64,000 bases of DNA from Excoecaria cochinchinensis (taxonomy: Eukaryota > Streptophyta > Magnoliopsida > Malpighiales > Euphorbiaceae). Below the pieces are notes generated by a model, which saw only the letters and a list, made by a program, of their open reading frames with translations, did no database searches and was not told where the DNA came from. The position numbers and the translations under genes are program-made. Positions 58,616 through 64,000 of this stretch are shown here, one piece after another. Every line of letters begins with the position of its first letter. Within the stretch, counting starts at the first letter, position 1. The stretch spans positions 6,730,501 through 6,794,500 of the forward strand of contig CANTUQ010000073.1 of the NCBI GenBank assembly GCA_947683425.1, written 5' to 3'.

Positions 58616-59111
58616 AAATTGATTGCATTTTATTTTTTGTTATTTTCATTTTTTTAAACAATATACATCAATTTATAAAAATTTAGTTTAAGAGATATCA
58701 TATTAATACACATATAATTTAATCATATATATGTATTGTTTCAATTTTAAAAGTAAGAGTATAAACACTTTCTCTTAATAATATATAATTTAATTTTTAA
58801 AATAGTATTCTATTTTTCATTTTTAATAAATGAACATGTTTTCTCATTTTTCCATTTTCTATTTCTAAAAAAATAATTTTTCACTTGTTGACAAATGAAT
58901 GCATTTTTTAAATTTTTTACATAAAATAAATACTTCAATTTTGTAAGAAAATAGAATAAAAAATAGAATACTATTTTAGGTGAGAAAACGCATTTCAGTT
59001 TTTTACCCTTAACTTAGCCAGGTACTGAAGCTTTTGGGTCCTTCCTCTAATCTCTCGCATATTCTACTTGTTCTTCCCTAAAGTTTGCGAAATTGAAAAT
59101 GTAAAAGGCTA
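58616..59111. other. AT-rich spacer between Harbinger and MORC relics
   Basis: Long homopolymer-rich AT sequence. ACTTGTTGACAAATGAATGC near 58878 might be part of a MITE end. No gene is seen. Confidence 0.5.
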
Positions 59112-61200
59112 ATGAGTTTGGAGAATGGGGCGTCAGTAAAGCTTCATGTAAGAATTCTTATTAAGCCAAAGTTCAAATTTTGTAAGTACTACTTATAGTG
59201 ATCTTAATATATATATATATATATTGGTTTCAGGTAAAGATGGTTCAACGGCAGGCATTTCAATCCGTTCTTCTCAGTTTCCTTCATGTTCACCGCCCAT
59301 TTGTCGCCAATTTTGGAAGGCGGGAAACTATGAAGTTCGGCAGGCACAGGCTCATAGAGCTGCTAAACTAAGTAATAAGCTCTATGCTTATTTGAGTTTC
59401 TGCATGTTTGATTTTATGCTTATTAATCTGCTAAAATTCATTTTTATTTTGCAGATGAAAGGAATCATCTTAGTGTTCACCCTATGTTCTTTCAAGCAAA
59501 TGCAACGTCACATAAATGGGTTTTTGGCGGTATGCAAAGTTTTGTCTGCTTTCTTTCTTGCTCACTTGACCACTCTCTCCCCCCAACCCACACCCCTCCC
59601 CCTCTCAGCCGTGACAAAGCTTCTTGATAATCTTGTTGAAGAGGTAAGTTATTATTTTTCATCATTAATAAGTGCTTGGAATAAATGAATTCCATAAAAT
59701 TTTATGGAATTCATTTGTAATTTTTATTTTTCATGCTTGAAATACAAAAAAAAAAAAGTAGGAATTGAATATGGAATTCATTATAGTTTAACCAAATTCC
59801 ATCAAAATAGGTAAAATTTGCAAATGAATTTCATATTTTTAAGAGCTAAAATTGAAAATATTATAATATACTCTTTATTATTTGTTATAAATAAATTACT
59901 TTTATTCATCTAACGTAATCTGTTATTTTTTCTCCTCCATCACTATTATTCTCTCCCTACTATCACTATTCTTCTGTCACCCAAAACCACTATCACCGGA
60001 TTTTGACTCATTTTCGTTAGATTTTTACTGATTAATTTCGTTCGGTATGTACGGTTTTTTTTTATTGGGAGTAATTGAAATTGAAAGAAAATATCAAAAT
60101 TGGAAGTAATTGAAATTGAAAGAAGTTATCAAAATTGAAAGTAATTAAATTAATAATAAATTTTAAAATCATGATTAATGGTTGTTAATTATTTTTTTAT
60201 TGGGAGTAATTGAAAAAAGATATCAAAATTGGCATTAAGGATATTTTAGTAAATAATATAGAATTGAATTCATTTATTCATTTATTTCAAGTATAAAAAT
60301 AAAGAATTCATTTTTAATTTTATATTTTAATAATTTTATTCCAAATATAGTAATTCATTTAGAAATGAATTCTACTGAATTCTTTTGTTTCAATTGGAGC
60401 CTTAAACTGAACAAACATGGCTTTCTCTATGTCCATTGGGTTAGACACAAAATGGGGCTACTTTTGCTGCTGTAGATAAAATTTCAAATCCCAGGGATGG
60501 GATTCCAGCTTACATTTTCATTTGGAAATCTAATAAATAGATAATGGCGGTGGAATGAATCCAGAAGCGATGAGACATTGCTTCAGCTTTGGATTTTCTA
60601 AGAAAGGGAAATGTGAGGGAAATGTGCTATTGGGCAGTGTATGGATTCTATCTGTTCCTTTTACACTTGCATTTTTTACGTCATCTAATAATTGATTGGC
60701 TTGTATCCTCAGATGGAAACGGCTTCAAAACTAGCACCATGAGACTTGGAGCTGATGTCATTGTCTTCAGCCGTCACCGGAAAGAGAGGTCTGATTCCAT
60801 CAATATCACATTTTATTAGAACTTTTACTAATCTGAATAAGCTCATGTAAATTGTAATCTTTCTTAAGCAATTACAAAGTAAACCGTGTCGTGTCTTTTT
60901 AAACATGCTGCTAGCATTTCATTTCTTACAGTGGCCCATTGATATTATATGTTGTTACCCATTGTGTTTCTACAATAATTTTGTCTGGATATATATTTCA
61001 AAATACTAGGTGATGGTATAAGTATGAAATTTGAAGTCAGGCAAGGAAAACGCTCATATTCACAGCACCTAATCATGCTCTATTGCTTATTTGTGATTTT
61101 ATTCGCGTTGGTAATGGGTTTGATTAGGATACTGACCCAAAGTGCTGGACTCCTCTCTTATACATTTTTGAAAACAATGGCCCATGACAAGATTGATGAG
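59112..61200 (+). pseudogene. MORC6-like GHKL ATPase gene, truncated and decayed
   Basis: Exon-like pieces in order match the N-terminal half of plant MORC6-type proteins, GHKL ATPases acting in gene silencing: about 59232-59370 with CRQFWKAGNYEV; about 59455-59531 with HLSVHPMFFQANATSHKWVF; 59609-59643 with TKLLDNLVEE; about 60445-60517 with QNGATFAAVDKISNPRDGIP; about 60543-60640 with NGGGMNPEAMRHCFSFGFS and, in another phase, AIGQ; about 60712-60795 with GNGFKTSTMRLGADVIVFSR; and 61129-61195 with ILTQSAGLLSYTFLKTMAHD. The Bergerat N-box Glu (AELLDN in relatives) is Lys here. A 35-base insertion replaces LLIQ before the DNGGGM motif, with frameshifts beside AIGQ. Nothing after HDKI (S5 domain, coiled coil) is seen. 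Splice sites are largely kept. Confidence 0.85.
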
Positions 61201-62543
61201 TGGTTAAAACTGCATGCTAATCATTAATTTTTACTCACTTTTATGCACTTAATTTTAGATTATATTAGTACTTTTTACTTATTTTATAATTTTGGTAATT
61301 ATAGAGTTAAGATGGTAAAAAAGAAGTAAATTGGAGCTAAATGGAGTGATTTGCAGCAGCCATGAAAGTTCAAATAAGATTGGAAGTAAATAGCTGATTC
61401 TGGAGTTAGCATTTCGCAAGGCTAAGAGCCAAGGGTAAACAGCTGTCTTGTCCAAGGCTAACGGCCAAGACGCGACAACAGAGTGCAGATTTATGTTTTT
61501 AATTCAAAAGTTGACCTAATTGCCAGCTGGATTTCATCAAACTTTTTAGGAATAATTAGGCTTTATTTTAGGAGATAAAAAACAGTGTTTTATTAGGAAA
61601 ATATTACATTTAATATTTATAATTTATTTTCAAAGTTTGGATAGGAATTAAGCATATTCCTAACTTATCTAGATTTTATTCTTATATAGCTAGGGAAAAA
61701 TGTAAATAGTATCATCTCTTCTATTATTTTTCTTCATCTGCGTTTTCCCAAGGGCTATAACAGAGAGTTTTATTTCTTAATTCAATTTTATTTTGTTTTT
61801 GACTTTGATTATGTGTGGCTAGATTTACTCTTTTTCAGTTAAAAATTAATTCAAAATCAGGTTTTAATTCACCGTGAGATTGTTGTTCATATTTATTGTT
61901 CTTAATTTCATATGATGTTCATTTTATTTATTGAAGTTTAGAGAAACCATATCTCGATTGTTATTTACTTTATGTTCAATGAGGCGCCATTGTTCATTTA
62001 AATAAATAACATATTGCTAGTTGAGTTTGCTGAATCCGTAATTATTTAGTGAAGTCAATAACAAGTGGCAATCAGTGTAGTTTCCTCGCAAGGGCTGTTA
62101 CATTGAGTAAATTCATGATTTGGTCTAAATTAGTCTCGAGTGAGGTCGGTTGGCTTAGGTTAGGTCTTTCTATTCTTTAATACTGTCAATAAATTAAATT
62201 CTTGCGCGTGTTAAGTGTTATTTGTTGGCTAGAAATTAATTACAGTCTTAATTGATTCATTACTATGTAAAGATTAGGTCGGGAGCGCGAAACCGATAGC
62301 TATGACTGGCCCATTATTTGATTTTTAGATTTACTTTTTCATCTATGATCGGTTGAATTAATCATGCGTTGCGAATATCTTTAACTGGAATCTATCATCT
62401 ATTGAATTTCTTTTAATCAATTTACTGCTTATCTGTTTATTTCTTTTAATTCAATATTTTTAAATTTTTGATTTATGAAAACTTCCCCTTTTTATTTTTA
62501 TTGTTGAAAATCTGGTTATTTAGAATTAATTCGGTGCTAGTTT
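61201..62543 (+). other. Unrecognised AT-rich region, possibly LTR-like
   Basis: From about 61193 (TGATGAGTGGTTAAAACTGC) the MORC similarity stops. The sequence then has repeated GGCTAAGAGCCAAG/GGCTAACGGCCAAG phrases (near 61420 and 61457), a CTTATATAGCTAGGG TATA-like box near 61681 and a CCCAAGGGCTATAAC phrase. This could be an inserted LTR that truncated the MORC gene. No end or TSD was confirmed. Confidence 0.35.
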
Positions 62544-62810
62544 CACTACAAAAAAAGCGAAATTAGCGACGGCAAATTCCGTCGCTAATTTGGAGATTTT
62601 AGTCGCTAATTGCATATAGCGACGGGGCGACGGAATGTCGCAAATACGGCAGTCGCAAAAATTTTAGCGACTAAATTGAAAAACAGTCGCTAAATTTAGC
62701 GACGGAAAATTTAGTCGCTAAATGTAAAAAAAATTGTTGCTAAATAATCTCTAAATTAGTCATTGAAAAATATGAAAGAAATATTAGCGACAAAAAAATC
62801 CGTCACTATT
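62544..62810. mobile_element. CACTA (En/Spm-like) element left terminus
   Basis: CACTACAAAAAAAGCGAAAT begins at 62544 and is followed by many TAGCGAC/GTCGCTA direct and inverted copies to about 62800, the same subterminal family as at 49588-49967. The element extends rightwards and its other end is not visible in the window. Confidence 0.75.
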
Positions 62811-64000
62811 CCGTCACAAAAATTATTAAATTTTTTATTTTTAATTTCAATTTAAATTTTATTATTATTATTATTACTTCAAAAATTTAATTTATATAAA
62901 TAATAATTATGCAATATTATTAAAAATACTATTAATTTAAAAATATAATATTATAAAAATATATTAAATTGTACAATTAAAAGCGTACAAATAGTCAGTT
63001 CGGTTTGATTTTAAATAGAACCGAATAAATCAAAAATCGAACTTATATTAAACAAAATAAAATCATTTAAAATAAATAAAAAAATAACATACATCAATTT
63101 TTATATTATGTTTCTAATAAATATTAATCAAAATTACATTAAAAATAAATATACATAAATTACATTAGATGTTGCCTATGATTTCGTATCTTTATTGGTC
63201 CCGGACTAATATTGAGTCTAATCTTGAATAGAGACCTAAAATCAAAAAACTAAAAATAAAATAAGCAAAACAATAATATATGTAAGCTACATAGCAAATC
63301 CAAATGAATAAATTTCCAAAGATTAATAATAAGAACAAAATTGTATTATAATAATTATGTGTTATCAGTATTTATGTATAGGGACTTCTAACATACAAAA
63401 TAACCTATATTTATTCTACTTTTTCAATTCCAATAACAATTAATTAAATGCAAAATACTCTTTTCAACTTTCCTTGGTGTTCGGATTTATGGATGAAGAT
63501 AAATGAGCAATATGCAACTTATTCAAAGAGCGCTACATTGTTTTTATTGTTTTTTATGTTCTTTAGAGTTTTAGCAAAATAATACTACTTTTCTTTTCAC
63601 CAAGTTGCCCGCATTTTACACTATCAAAATACTTTACATGCAAAGCATTTACATTGTCAGAAGTTCCAATAATTAGTACTCTTAATGCGATTGTCCATTA
63701 TTACACCATTATAAGTTCCACATACCAAGTTTTGTGCAAGTGTCCAATAATTTTTAGAAACAATTTCATACCATGGTTCTGCTAATTTATTTCAGGTCAT
63801 GCTTCCATTACTCTCACGAATTTTAACTGCTATAAGTAGTAATTAAGCTCTAGCATTTCTATTTTGTATGACGTTGAAATCTAATGTAGGATTGGATACG
63901 AGAATCAGAGCAAGGATACAAGCAATCCGATTTGGCCAACCAATGCAATCACAGGTAAACATTTTTCATATTTTTAAATGCACTCACAATCAATTCAATT
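62811..64000. other. AT-rich sequence, perhaps interior of the CACTA element; one exon-like piece
   Basis: No transposase is seen. At 63890-63954 a 65-base piece between AATGTAG and CACAG/GTAAAC is open (DWIRESEQGYKQSDLANQ in one frame) and looks like an exon. The protein is not recognised. Confidence 0.35.

Noticed and set aside
1..64000. CRISPR arrays, bacterial operons, rRNA or tRNA genes
   Set aside because: No regularly spaced identical repeats with unique spacers, no Shine-Dalgarno organised genes and no recognisable RNA genes; introns and plant transposons show a plant nuclear genome.

Overview
This is a plant nuclear genome window, most likely from a eudicot. It is AT-rich and dominated by transposable elements. 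Its one intact host gene is a plant-type MER3/HFM1 meiotic helicase with many short GT-AG introns. Around it lie a near-intact endogenous pararetrovirus, a Ty3/gypsy element of the Tat type, several hAT elements, a PIF/Harbinger relic, CACTA ends and a 3-kb solo LTR. I recognised no tRNA, rRNA or CRISPR. All calls are by eye, without database searches.

Layout. Positions 1-6.9 kb hold an integrated Caulimoviridae copy: one long polyprotein frame open from the window edge (coat/zinc knuckle, protease, reverse transcriptase, RNase H), a second ORF broken by a single TGA, and a non-coding regulatory region. Positions 7-11.3 kb hold a diverged tandem duplication, a relic resembling a chromovirus LTR, a decayed A-rich retroelement or virus stretch, and a 608-bp hAT-type MITE with an 8-bp target duplication. 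Positions 11.7-20.4 kb (minus strand) hold the MER3/HFM1 gene. I could trace 27 coding exons that stay in phase from ATG to TGA, about 1199 residues, with a polyA signal and a TATA box.

Positions 21-28.9 kb hold a CCG/CCA repeat, a 2.5-kb non-autonomous hAT-like element with a perfect 8-bp target duplication and exon-like contents, and a three-exon fragment of a plant coiled-coil protein gene. Positions 28,924-38,387 are a complete but decayed Tat-type Ty3/gypsy element (LTRs about 516 bp, TSD ATATC). Its gag-pol lies on the minus strand. An additional gene runs in the opposite direction, with its own CCAAT and TATA boxes, two introns and a polyA signal.

Positions 38.4-49.97 kb hold a 3-kb solo LTR, an antisense Harbinger Myb/SANT relic, a long LTR-like region and a CACTA right end. 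Positions 52,316-55,902 are a hAT element with a perfect 8-bp TSD and a decayed transposase. Its four premature stops all fall where relatives have Gln. Positions 56.0-58.6 kb are a decayed PIF/Harbinger gene pair. Positions 59.1-61.2 kb are a MORC6-like GHKL ATPase pseudogene. A second CACTA left end begins at 62,544.

The picture is of one conserved meiotic crossover gene in a TE-rich neighbourhood where transposons carry, interrupt or sit beside fragments of host genes. The features most worth a second look are the antisense gene inside the Tat element, the hAT element with exon-like cargo, the near-intact pararetrovirus and the MORC relic.
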